The notes beneath the pieces are model-generated. The model saw only the letters and a program-made list of their open reading frames with translations, did no database searches and was not told the origin of the DNA. Positions 14,946 to 23,606 of a stretch of 64,000 nucleotides of DNA are shown in pieces. Origin of the DNA: Alteromonas sp047556435 (GTDB lineage: Bacteria > Pseudomonadota > Gammaproteobacteria > Enterobacterales > Alteromonadaceae); the NCBI RefSeq assembly GCF_047556435.1, contig NZ_CP180210.1, forward strand, positions 1 to 64,000, written 5' to 3'. The stretch's first letter is position 1. Each line of letters opens with the position of its first letter. The position numbers and the translations under genes were made by a program.

Positions 14946-17708
14946 TTAATGTGCTTCATCCCAGTTTTCGCCGACGCCGGCTTCAACCAAAAGCGGTACT
15001 GATAGCGTTGCAGCTTGCTCCATCAGCGCGACGATTTGCTTACAGTGTGCCTCTAATGACGCGTCTTTTATCTCAAAAACCAGTTCATCGTGTACCTGCA
15101 TCATCATTGAGACATCGTCTACAGCTTCTTTCTGGATCCAGTCGTCCACCTTTATCATCGCTAGCTTGATAACGTCGGCGGCAGTACCCTGCATCGGCGC
15201 GTTGATCGCGGCACGTTCGGCACCTTTGCGGCGGGCACCGTTACTGGCTTTGATGTCCGGAAGATAAAGCCGGCGACCAAACACGGTTTCTACATAGCCT
15301 TTTTCTTTTGCTGTTGCCCGGGTAGTGTCCATGTATTCCAGAACGCCAGGATAACGTTCAAAGTACAGATCCATATATTTCTGTGCTTCATGACGGGGAA
15401 TATTCAGCTGCTTTGACAGCCCGAATGCAGACATTCCGTATATCAGGCCGAAATTAATCGCCTTTGCACTGCGGCGCTGTTCAGCTGTGACGTCTTGAAG
15501 CGGAACGCCAAAGACTTCTGAGGCAGTTGCTTTGTGTATATCTTTACCTTCAGAGAATGCATCAAGAAGGCCCTTGTCTTTCGACAAATGCGCCATAATG
15601 CGAAGCTCTATCTGCGAATAATCGGCCGCTACAATTTTGTAGCCCTTGCGTGGCACAAAGGCTTGACGCACACGACGGCCTTCTTCATTACGGATCGGAA
15701 TATTCTGCAAATTCGGATCGGTAGAGGAAAGGCGCCCGGTTGCGGTCACGGCCTGATGATATGACGTATGTACCCGGCCGGTGCGGTGATTAATCATCTT
15801 CGGCAGTTTGTCAGTGTAAGTATTTTTCAGTTTTGTCAGGCCGCGGTACTCCATAATTTTATGGGGAAGCGGATATTCAAGCGCAAGCTCCTGTAATACA
15901 TCCTCTGAGGTTGACGGTGCACCTTTCGGCGTTTTCTTAATAACCGGCAGTTCCATCTTTTCAAACAGGATATGCTGAAGCTGTTTGGTTGAGCCCAGGT
16001 TGAATGCCTCACCGGCTTCTTCGTGCACTTCTTTTTCGAGCTCAGCGATCCGCGTTGCCAGATTTTGGCTTTGCTGGGCCAGTTGCTGACTATCAATCAG
16101 TACACCTAGCTGCTCCATGCGGGAAAGAATGCTGGCCAACGGGACTTCCACGTCGGTTAGCAGTGATTTCAGTTCCGGAAATTCCTGCAGCTTTTCCCAC
16201 AGCACGAGGTGCAGGCGTAGAGTGATATCCGCATCTTCCGCAGCGTAGGGCGCGGCCTGCTCTAGCGGGATCTGGTTAAAGGTTAGTTGTTTAGCACCTT
16301 TACCGGCTATTTCTTCAAAGTGAATGGTCTTGTGGCCTAAATACGCCAGTGCCAGAGAGTCCATGTCGTGTCGTTGCGCCGTGCTATTCAGCACATACGA
16401 CTCCAGCATGGTATCAAATGCGATCCCGTTAAGTGTGATGTCGTAGTTAGCCAGCACATTTTTATCGTATTTAAGATGCTGCCCGACTTTCTTAACTTCT
16501 GGGTCTTCCAGTAACGGCTTCAGAGCAGCCAGCACATAGTCTCTGTCGAGTTGTTCCGGTGCATCCGGATAATCGTGCGCTACTGGCACGTATGCGGCTT
16601 CGCCAGGGGCTGTGCAAAAAGAAACTCCCACAAGCTCTGCATCCATATAGTTCAGACTAGTGGTTTCGGTGTCAAAGGCAAACAGAGGAGCAGATTTTAA
16701 CTTTTCTATCCAGCTCTCAAACGCCGATTGTGTGTATAAGGTTTCGTACTTTGATGTATCAATTGCGTCTTTCGCTTCTTCTTCAACGTCATCGCCTTGT
16801 GCTTCAGCTACTGAATCCGCCGCGCTTTCCGCGCTCACCTCAGCATGCCAGCGCTTAAATTCATATTCGGCAAATAGCGAGGCCAATGCATTATTATCGG
16901 CTTCAGTCGGGGTCAGGGTTTCCGGAGAGTATTCAAGATCAAGATCGATACTGATAGTGGCAAGCGTATAAGACAACCTTGCCTGTTCTTCGTACTCTTC
17001 CATCTTTTTCGCCATGGTTTTTGCACCACGGAAAGACAGCTCTGCGATTTTATCCAGGTTTTTGTAAATGTCATCGATGCCGCCGATACCATTTAATAAG
17101 GCCTGTGCACTCTTATCACCAACACCCGGAACGCCGGGTATGTTATCCACCTTGTCACCTTTCAATGCCAGAAAGTCGATAACCAGTTCAGGGGGGATAC
17201 CAAACTTCTCTTTTACGCCCTCAACGTCCATGACTTGGTTGGTCATGGTGTTAATCAGTGTTACATGCTGATTCACCAACTGCGCCATGTCTTTATCGCC
17301 GGTACTGATTAGAGTATCGATGCCTTTTTCTGTCGCGATATGTGCCAGCGTGCCAATCACATCATCGGCTTCCACGCCTGATTCCACTATAATCGGCAGC
17401 CCCATAGCTTTAATAATGTCGTGCAGTGGTGCGATCTGACTGGCGAGCTCGTCCGGCATAGGCGGACGGTTTGCTTTGTATTCTTTATAGATGTCATCTC
17501 TGAACGTTTTGCCTTTGGCATCAAAGACAACGGCCATGTGGGTAGGGTGATACTGCTTAATCAGACTTTTAAGCATGTTGATCACTCCGTAGATCGCGCC
17601 CGTATCCTGTCCTTTAGAGTTTGTCAGCGGTGGCAGTCCGTGGAAAGCACGGAACAGATAAGAAGAGCCGTCAACCAGGACGAACGGCGGCTTTTTATTT
17701 GTGGACAT
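14946..17708 (-). CDS. polA: DNA polymerase I
   Basis: Pol I removes RNA primers and fills repair gaps. The 920 residues (E. coli 928) carry three domains: the N-terminal 5'-3' exonuclease (LVDGSSYLFRAF, VFDAKGKTFRD), a 3'-5' proofreading domain and the family A polymerase. Proofreading residues appear intact, with FAFDTETTSL near residue 345 and YAAEDAD near residue 485. Polymerase motifs A (DYSQIELRIMAHLS) and C (MQVHDELVFE) are present. Downstream are its own terminator and a small-RNA candidate. Its promoter region contains two perfect DnaA boxes and many GATC sites. Confidence 0.98.
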   Translation of the reverse strand: MSTNKKPPFVLVDGSSYLFRAFHGLPPLTNSKGQDTGAIYGVINMLKSLIKQYHPTHMAVVFDAKGKTFRDDIYKEYKANRPPMPDELASQIAPLHDIIKAMGLPIIVESGVEADDVIGTLAHIATEKGIDTLISTGDKDMAQLVNQHVTLINTMTNQVMDVEGVKEKFGIPPELVIDFLALKGDKVDNIPGVPGVGDKSAQALLNGIGGIDDIYKNLDKIAELSFRGAKTMAKKMEEYEEQARLSYTLATISIDLDLEYSPETLTPTEADNNALASLFAEYEFKRWHAEVSAESAADSVAEAQGDDVEEEAKDAIDTSKYETLYTQSAFESWIEKLKSAPLFAFDTETTSLNYMDAELVGVSFCTAPGEAAYVPVAHDYPDAPEQLDRDYVLAALKPLLEDPEVKKVGQHLKYDKNVLANYDITLNGIAFDTMLESYVLNSTAQRHDMDSLALAYLGHKTIHFEEIAGKGAKQLTFNQIPLEQAAPYAAEDADITLRLHLVLWEKLQEFPELKSLLTDVEVPLASILSRMEQLGVLIDSQQLAQQSQNLATRIAELEKEVHEEAGEAFNLGSTKQLQHILFEKMELPVIKKTPKGAPSTSEDVLQELALEYPLPHKIMEYRGLTKLKNTYTDKLPKMINHRTGRVHTSYHQAVTATGRLSSTDPNLQNIPIRNEEGRRVRQAFVPRKGYKIVAADYSQIELRIMAHLSKDKGLLDAFSEGKDIHKATASEVFGVPLQDVTAEQRRSAKAINFGLIYGMSAFGLSKQLNIPRHEAQKYMDLYFERYPGVLEYMDTTRATAKEKGYVETVFGRRLYLPDIKASNGARRKGAERAAINAPMQGTAADVIKLAMIKVDDWIQKEAVDDVSMMMQVHDELVFEIKDASLEAHCKQIVALMEQAATLSVPLLVEAGVGENWDEAH

Positions 17709-17766
17709 AATAGTGATGAGTTCTGTCTTGAAGAAATTAAGCGAAAGGATGCCATAGGGTGGGTGG

Positions 17767-17958
17767 GATCGCTACCAGTAAGACAGAATATTGCGTTGCG
17801 ATCTGTGGATAACTTTGTGATCTAAATGAAAATCAACGCAGATCGCCGCGATCAAAAACCGGCTTCTGATCACGCTGAGAGAAAGATATATAAAGGTTTA
17901 AATGTACAAAACAGGGATATTCTGAAAGCAGGTATACATTCCGTTGTTTTGTGGATAA
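17767..17958. promoter_or_regulatory. DnaA-box and GATC cluster upstream of polA
   Basis: Two perfect consensus DnaA boxes, TGTGGATAA, lie at 17804-17812 and 17950-17958. Six GATC (Dam/SeqA) sites start at 17767, 17800, 17819, 17841, 17850 and 17868, that is six in about 105 bases. An AT-rich run lies between the boxes at 17884-17902. This looks like a DnaA-responsive promoter or an origin-like or titration element. It lies in the 408-base gap between polA and elbB, in which I see no gene. Confidence 0.6.
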
Positions 17959-18116
17959 CTTGGTGAGCGTTGTTTTTATGTTAACCAAGTTGGCCAAGTA
18001 ATGTAGCATAACAAATCTTCGAAACAACACGATTTGTTAAGAATTTTTTTTGAGCTTCAGGCTATTTTGTAGCCAGAATTTGCATAAGAGAGCATCAATA
18101 AGGTCTGGGAGGACAT

Positions 18117-18770
18117 ATGAAAAAAGTAGCAGTCATTTTAAGTGGATGTGGCGTGTTTGATGGCGCTGAAATTTATGAAGCTGTACTTACTCTGCTGGCA
18201 ATTCGTCAACAAGGGGCCAGTTACCAGTGTTTTGCACCTGACAAAGAACAGCTACATGTAGTCAACCACCTTACCGGAGACGTTGCTGAAGGCGAAACCA
18301 GAAACGTGCTGACTGAGGCTGCACGGGTGTGTCGTGGCGAAATCAAACCGGTGACAGAATGCAAGGTAGAAGACTTTGATGCGCTGATATTGCCAGGCGG
18401 GTTTGGCGCTGCCAAAAACCTGTGTACCTTCGCTGTAGATGGCGCAGAGTCAAAACCAGACGCTGATGTGCTTGCAGTGTGTAAAGCCTTTGCCGATGCA
18501 CGTAAACCCGCTGGTTACGCCTGTATCGCACCGGCTCTTGCGGCAAGTGTTTATCAGGATGGAGTGAAGTTAACTATTGGCACCGATGAGCCTACGGCCG
18601 AGGGAATAAACGCACTGGGCGCCACCCATATCGATTGCGATGTCGACGATGTGGTGATCGATACCGATAAGAAACTGGTCACCACGCCTGCCTATATGCT
18701 AGCGGGCGATATTCTTGAGGCACAGGCTGGTTTGGAAAAGATGGTAAAAAGTGTATTAGCGATGAAATAG
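18117..18770 (+). CDS. elbB: ElbB (glyoxalase III-like, DJ-1/PfpI superfamily)
   Basis: ElbB is a DJ-1/PfpI-type protein annotated as an isoprenoid-biosynthesis-associated protein with glyoxalase activity. The 217 residues begin KKVAVILSGCGVFDGAEIYEA, the family hallmark. ALILPGGFGAAKNL-type sequence lies near residue 90, and the nucleophile elbow with cysteine is GYACIAPALAAS near residue 138. A ribosome-binding site GGGAGGAC precedes the ATG directly. A small hairpin at 18814-18831 may end its transcript. It is a single gene, divergent from polA. Confidence 0.94.
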   Translation: MKKVAVILSGCGVFDGAEIYEAVLTLLAIRQQGASYQCFAPDKEQLHVVNHLTGDVAEGETRNVLTEAARVCRGEIKPVTECKVEDFDALILPGGFGAAKNLCTFAVDGAESKPDADVLAVCKAFADARKPAGYACIAPALAASVYQDGVKLTIGTDEPTAEGINALGATHIDCDVDDVVIDTDKKLVTTPAYMLAGDILEAQAGLEKMVKSVLAMK

Positions 18771-19086
18771 CACACCATGGTCGTCAGATCGAAGCCTGAA
18801 AGGTGCGGCAACGCGGGCAAGTGCCCGTTTTGCTGGTGTTTATAGCGGTATCTGTCGAGTCTCCATGATGCGCCCGTTCCATGAAACGAACGTCATGTGC
18901 AACCTTTATACAAGCGTGGATACTGACAAGTCTCGGTTGACACAATTGGCATAGGAATGCGTAAAAATGGGTGAGAATAGGGTTTCTCTTTGCGTCTGCT
19001 CCCCGCATAATAGCGTCAGGTAATGGGTTGCCTGTCTGCGTCCGGCGCGTGGATGGAAGATAAATAAGAATAAGGCAAACTGGAAC
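18771..19086. other. Intergenic region between elbB and trkH
   Basis: It contains a short stem CGGGC / GCCCG at 18814-18827 followed by four T, a weak terminator for elbB. I see no gene or recognisable RNA in the rest, which presumably carries the trkH promoter. Confidence 0.5.
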
Positions 19087-20538
19087 ATGCACTATCGTGC
19101 AATCGTACGAATATTAGGTCTGTTGGTTGCACTTTTCAGTGTCACCATGATCCCGCCCGCGCTGGTCTCACTGATCTACGAAGACGGCAGCGGTTTGCCA
19201 TTCATTCTTGCTTTCATACTGTGCGTCATTACCGGTACTGCCTTCTGGTATCCAAATCGCGATCATCGCCGCGATTTGCGTGCGAAAGAAGGTTTTCTCA
19301 TCGTAGTCTTGTTCTGGACGGTACTGGCCAGCTTTGGTGCCATCCCGTTTATTTTGCTGGAACAACCCAGCATGACGGTTACCGATTCGTTTTTTGAGTC
19401 ATTCTCTGGTTTAACCACCACCGGTGCCACGGTCATCGAAGGGATCGAGTTTCTGCCTCATTCGGTGCAGTTTTATCGCCAACAACTGCAGTGGCTCGGC
19501 GGAATGGGGATCATCGTATTGGCCGTTGCCATTCTGCCAATCCTTGGGGTGGGGGGAATGCAGTTGTATCGCGCAGAAACGCCGGGACCCGTAAAAGACT
19601 CGAAGATGACTCCCCGCATTGCCGATACCGCAAAGCACCTCTGGTATATTTATCTCTCTCTTACTACGGCATGTACTATCGCCTACTGGCTTGCCGGTAT
19701 GAACTGGTTCGATGCGATCTGTCACTCGTTTTCAACCGTTGCTATTGGCGGGTTTTCAAATCACGATGCCAGCCTGGGTTATTTCGACAGTGCGGCAGTG
19801 AACGTGGTTTGCTCCGTTTTCCTGCTAATCGCTGCGCTTAACTTTTCTCTGCATTACACTGCGGCCTCTTCGCGCTCATTGAAAGGTTACTGGCAGGATC
19901 CTGAAATGAAAGCTTTTTTCGTTATTCAGGCCTCACTTATCATAATTTGCTTTTTGGTGTTAACCCTCTCCGGATATTACACGGATGCCGAAGAGGCGCT
20001 GGATCAGGCTATGATTCAGGCAGTGTCTATTAGCACGACCGCGGGATTTGCTACCACCGACTTCGCGTCCTGGCCATCGTTTTTGCCTATTATGCTTATC
20101 TTCGCCAGCTTTATTGGCGGCTGTGCCGGCTCTACCGGGGGCGGCTTGAAAGTCATCAGGGTGTTTTTGCTGTTCTTGCAGGGCAAGCGCGAAATCGACC
20201 GGTTGATTCATCCCAAAGCAGTGTACGCAGTAAAACTGGGGGAGCGCGCGATGCCTGACAGGGTTGTCGAAGCGGTGTGGGGGTTCTTCTCTGCGTATGC
20301 CATCGTGTTTGTGATTATCATGATAGGCCTGATAGCCACCGGGTTGGATAATCTGACAGCGTTTACCGCAACAGCCGCAACCCTGAACAACCTTGGCCCT
20401 GGGCTCGGCAGTGTGGCAACGACCTACGCAGAGGTCTCTGATGGCGGTAAGTGGTTGCTGGTAACAGCGATGTTGTTTGGCCGGCTTGAGGTCTTTTCTC
20501 TTTTGGTACTGTTTTCACCAACTTTCTGGCGCGGTTAA
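19087..20538 (+). CDS. trkH: Trk potassium transporter membrane subunit TrkH
   Basis: TrkH is the K+-translocating membrane subunit that works with the NAD-binding TrkA. The 483 residues equal the E. coli length. Four pore-loop repeats are visible through their selectivity glycines: SGLTTTGATV near residue 110, HSFSTVAIGGFSN near 220, STTAGFATTDF near 318 and ATAATLNNLGPGLG near 435. About ten membrane helices surround them. The cognate trkA lies 1.7 kb away on the opposite strand, separated by traT and a small secreted protein. Confidence 0.97.
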   Translation: MHYRAIVRILGLLVALFSVTMIPPALVSLIYEDGSGLPFILAFILCVITGTAFWYPNRDHRRDLRAKEGFLIVVLFWTVLASFGAIPFILLEQPSMTVTDSFFESFSGLTTTGATVIEGIEFLPHSVQFYRQQLQWLGGMGIIVLAVAILPILGVGGMQLYRAETPGPVKDSKMTPRIADTAKHLWYIYLSLTTACTIAYWLAGMNWFDAICHSFSTVAIGGFSNHDASLGYFDSAAVNVVCSVFLLIAALNFSLHYTAASSRSLKGYWQDPEMKAFFVIQASLIIICFLVLTLSGYYTDAEEALDQAMIQAVSISTTAGFATTDFASWPSFLPIMLIFASFIGGCAGSTGGGLKVIRVFLLFLQGKREIDRLIHPKAVYAVKLGERAMPDRVVEAVWGFFSAYAIVFVIIMIGLIATGLDNLTAFTATAATLNNLGPGLGSVATTYAEVSDGGKWLLVTAMLFGRLEVFSLLVLFSPTFWRG

Positions 20539-20592
20539 CGTTGCAACACAATGGCCTGAAAACGCACACTGTGTTGCACGTTAAAGCTGGCA

Positions 20593-21339
20593 TCAGAAGA
20601 ACGATGCCATGGCGTATGCGGTTTTCTCAAACATCATAGGTTGCGCTTCATCGAGCTCAAGGTTTGCTTTGTTTGCCGTTGTCACCACACGCGTACGGTA
20701 TTCTTTCCGGTTGGATACTTCTGAATAAGTTTGCGTTGAGCCACCGTCATCTGACACTTTCATGTTTACTTTGGTATCTGTACGCACCATTACGCCCTTT
20801 CTGGCTCTCTCTTCAATCTGAATATCTGCCACCAACAAGTACGTAACGTCTTTCACCATGGCATTGGCCGCTGTTGAAACCAGGCCACCAATGAGTCCGC
20901 CTGCTGCAGCTTGCCGGTATCCGCCGCCAGAAGCATAGGCCAGTGCGGAGCCTGCTGCTACACCCTGAAAGCCGGTTGCCAGGTAGTTTTCTGCTGCAGA
21001 CGGTGATGCTTTTTCCAGGTTTCTGACAAACACACTCATGGTGTACTGGGCATCATCCGGGCTGTCGACAAAAGTATAGCCGTTGCCACTGTTAGCGATT
21101 TGGGTGTTAAGTTCATTTCGAAAGGCATTGCGGTCAAACTCCATGACAGCAGAGCGTACCTCAAGGTATATCTTGCGCTTCTCAGGAGGAACAGGATCGA
21201 CAAATACCGATGTGGACAGCTTCGTCTGTACATCCAAATCCTTTTTGGCAATAGATGTATGAACGGCTGCGCAGCCAGAGAAAAAGAGCATTACAACGGA
21301 AAGAACAGCTATCCTTATGCTTAAAGTCCGTGTAGTCAT
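20593..21339 (-). CDS. traT: TraT family outer-membrane lipoprotein
   Basis: TraT was described on F-type plasmids as an outer-membrane lipoprotein for surface exclusion and complement resistance. The 248-residue protein has a signal peptide ending in lipobox FFSGC near residue 22, then AAVHTSIAKKDLDVQTKLSTSVFVDP, the TraT signature. A glycine/alanine-rich central segment (GVAAGSALAYASGGGYRQAAAGGLIGG) could insert in the membrane. No conjugation genes are nearby, so this is a chromosomal homologue, and its cellular role here is unknown. Length is close to plasmid TraT (about 244). Confidence 0.9.
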   Translation of the reverse strand: MTTRTLSIRIAVLSVVMLFFSGCAAVHTSIAKKDLDVQTKLSTSVFVDPVPPEKRKIYLEVRSAVMEFDRNAFRNELNTQIANSGNGYTFVDSPDDAQYTMSVFVRNLEKASPSAAENYLATGFQGVAAGSALAYASGGGYRQAAAGGLIGGLVSTAANAMVKDVTYLLVADIQIEERARKGVMVRTDTKVNMKVSDDGGSTQTYSEVSNRKEYRTRVVTTANKANLELDEAQPMMFEKTAYAMASFF

Positions 21340-21387
21340 GATGGTTACCTTATCAATGGATTGTGAGTGCGGGCTTCTGCGTTAAAA

Positions 21388-21735
21388 TCAGTAATACCGC
21401 CCGTAGTAACGATAGTAGTACTGACAATTTCTGTATTCTCTCCAGTTGTACCTGAGAAGGTCGCGGCAAGTGTAGCCGGGGCGCCAGTGCGTGCCCTGAT
21501 ATTCGGTTGGTTTTTCGCCTTTCTCCAGCATGCTTTTTATATATGCGTCGACTTCCTCAGGCTTCTCTGCCAAAAACGGCTTATTTAAAACTTCTGCATT
21601 GAGTTGTGCCTGCATGCGCGCTAACTCATCGTCATCGGAGGATTGTGATTGTGACGGCGCACTAATAAAAATAAAAAGACAGCAAAGGCTATTGGTAATT
21701 AGTTTACTAAAGTGGGTTACGGGAGTGGGCTTCAC
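21388..21735 (-). CDS. Small secreted protein with tyrosine-rich tail
   Basis: I do not recognise a family. The best start is GTG at 21735, because AGGAGG lies nine bases upstream on the minus strand. This gives 115 residues with a signal-peptide-like hydrophobic segment at about 14-27, ending SAPSQSQS. The mature part is acidic (DDDELARMQAQLNAEV). It ends in a basic, aromatic stretch with two cysteines (YTCRDLLRYNWREYRNC) and seven tyrosines in the last ten residues. The cysteines could form a disulfide in the periplasm. It lies 48 bases upstream of traT on the same strand and may be cotranscribed. Confidence 0.6.
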   Translation of the reverse strand: MKPTPVTHFSKLITNSLCCLFIFISAPSQSQSSDDDELARMQAQLNAEVLNKPFLAEKPEEVDAYIKSMLEKGEKPTEYQGTHWRPGYTCRDLLRYNWREYRNCQYYYRYYGRYY

Positions 21736-22202
21736 TATTACCTTCCTCCTTAAAAGTGAACGTGAAGTCATAACTTTAGCGTTGAATGTATAAAAATTAA
21801 TCATGCGAAGGTATGAATTTAATGTCTACAGCATAACGTGGAAAAAAGGTAGCCGCAGATGCAGTGTTAGGGGGTTTTGCTGTTTTAATATCAGAAGGAT
21901 AGGACGATGCTGATTACTAAAAAAGTACCAGTTCAGCGAAAGCCAACAGCCTGTTGTACAGAAAGGTATAAATAAATAGCAATTAACCGAGGTAAACGGG
22001 CCCGAGCCGTGGTTAGGCATTATTGTAAAATGAGGTGCAATTACGTCGTTTTTGGCAGGCGTGAATATCAATCGCCAATAGATTCTGTCTTACTTAAGGA
22101 AGTAAGACGGGCTTGATAAAACGTATCATCCGCCTGTACATATCATACATGCCGATAGGCAAAACAGCGTTTTTCGAGCAAATGGAAAATAGGAAAATGC
22201 GG
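21736..22202. other. Intergenic region upstream of the secreted-protein gene, at the trkA 3' end
   Basis: The only structure I see is an inverted repeat, GTCTTACTT / AAGTAAGAC at 22088-22109, probably a weak terminator for trkA since no T tract follows. Several short frames are present but none has a convincing start or composition. Confidence 0.5.
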
Positions 22203-23582
22203 TTAGCCAAAGAAAAAGGCACTTGGCTGAAACAGTTTCTCGACGTCGCCGATGTATTTCTTATTCACCAAAAACAGAATGACGTGGTCGTTGGCTTCAA
22301 TCACGGTATCGCTATGGGCAATAAGTACCTGTTCATCACGGACGATGGCGCCGATGGTTGTACCAGGCGGCAGCTTGATACTGCCTATTTCGCGGCCCAC
22401 TACCTTCGACGTGTTTTTGTCGCCGTGAGCGATTGCCTCTATAGCTTCAGCGGCTCCGCGGCGAAGTGAGTACACATTAACTATGTCGCCTCGGCGGATA
22501 TGCGTTAGCAATGCCGAGATAGTCGCCTGCTGGGGGGAAAAGGCAATATCAATCTCGCCACCCTGAACTAAATCCACATAGGCGCTGCGTTGTATAAGTA
22601 CCATGGCTTTTTGCGCGCCCATGCGCTTTGCCAGCATCGCAGACATGATATTGGCTTCATCGTCGTTAGTTACCGCGATAAAGGCATCAACTTGCTCAAC
22701 GCCTTCTTCACTTAATAACTCCGAGTCTGAAGCATCTCCGCAAAACACAATGGTTTTATCCAGATGTGCCGACAGGTATTGCGCACGCTCCTGGCTAAAC
22801 TCAATCAGCTTTACGTTATGTTTGTGTTCCAGCCGTTTTGCTAGCCCGGCACCAATTAAGCCTCCGCCTGCAATCATGATGCGTTTGTAGCTGGATTCAA
22901 GTTTTTGCAGTTCGCTCATGACCGCACGAATGTGTTTGGTAGCGGCAATAAAGAACACTTCGTCGTCGGCTTCTATGACGGTAGTGCCAAGTGGCCGGAT
23001 AGGGCGTCCACGCCGGTAAATCGCGGCTACCCGGGTTTCGACGTTGGGCATGTGCTCTTTAAGCGCCGAAAGCGCGTGGCCCACCAGCAGACCGCCATAA
23101 TAGGCCTTTACCGCTACCAGACTGGCTTTGCCATCGGCGAATTCCACAACCTGCAATGCGCCAGGGTAATCAATCAAGCGCTTAATCGCTTTAGTGACCA
23201 GCTGTTCAGGGGCAATAATATGATCAACAGGGATATCCTGTTGTTTATATAGTTGTTCCTGATAAATGATGTATTGCTCTGAGCGTACGCGGGCGATTTT
23301 TGTGGGGGTTTTAAACAGGCTGTAGGCAACCTGACAGGCCAACATGTTACTTTCATCACTATTGGTTACGGCGATAAGCATGTCAGCATCTTCGGCACCG
23401 GCTTTACGCAGCACATCCGGGTGTGAACCTACTCCAGTGACAACCTGGAGATCGAGTCTGTCCTGCAAGGCGCGAAGCGTGTTGGGATCAGAATCAATGA
23501 CGGTGATTTCATTTTTCTCACCTACCAGGTTTTCGGCTAAAGTGCCGCCAACTTGTCCTGCGCCGAGAATGATGATTTTCAT
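22203..23582 (-). CDS. trkA: Trk system potassium uptake regulatory protein TrkA
   Basis: TrkA is the peripheral NAD(H)-binding subunit that gates TrkH. The 459 residues contain two tandem RCK units. The first Rossmann motif is GAGQVGG at residues 7-13 and the second is GGGLIGAG near residue 240, each followed by a TrkA-C-type domain. Length matches E. coli (458). It is 24 bases downstream of rsmB on the same strand, in the conserved def-fmt-rsmB-trkA order. Confidence 0.97.
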   Translation of the reverse strand: MKIIILGAGQVGGTLAENLVGEKNEITVIDSDPNTLRALQDRLDLQVVTGVGSHPDVLRKAGAEDADMLIAVTNSDESNMLACQVAYSLFKTPTKIARVRSEQYIIYQEQLYKQQDIPVDHIIAPEQLVTKAIKRLIDYPGALQVVEFADGKASLVAVKAYYGGLLVGHALSALKEHMPNVETRVAAIYRRGRPIRPLGTTVIEADDEVFFIAATKHIRAVMSELQKLESSYKRIMIAGGGLIGAGLAKRLEHKHNVKLIEFSQERAQYLSAHLDKTIVFCGDASDSELLSEEGVEQVDAFIAVTNDDEANIMSAMLAKRMGAQKAMVLIQRSAYVDLVQGGEIDIAFSPQQATISALLTHIRRGDIVNVYSLRRGAAEAIEAIAHGDKNTSKVVGREIGSIKLPPGTTIGAIVRDEQVLIAHSDTVIEANDHVILFLVNKKYIGDVEKLFQPSAFFFG

Positions 23583-23606
23583 TGATGCCGTTCGCGCCTG
23601 TGCTTG

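Noticed and set aside
17767..17958. Calling the polA-upstream cluster the chromosomal origin
   Set aside because: Only two boxes are present, and the usual origin contexts (upstream of dnaA or beside mnmG) lie outside the window.
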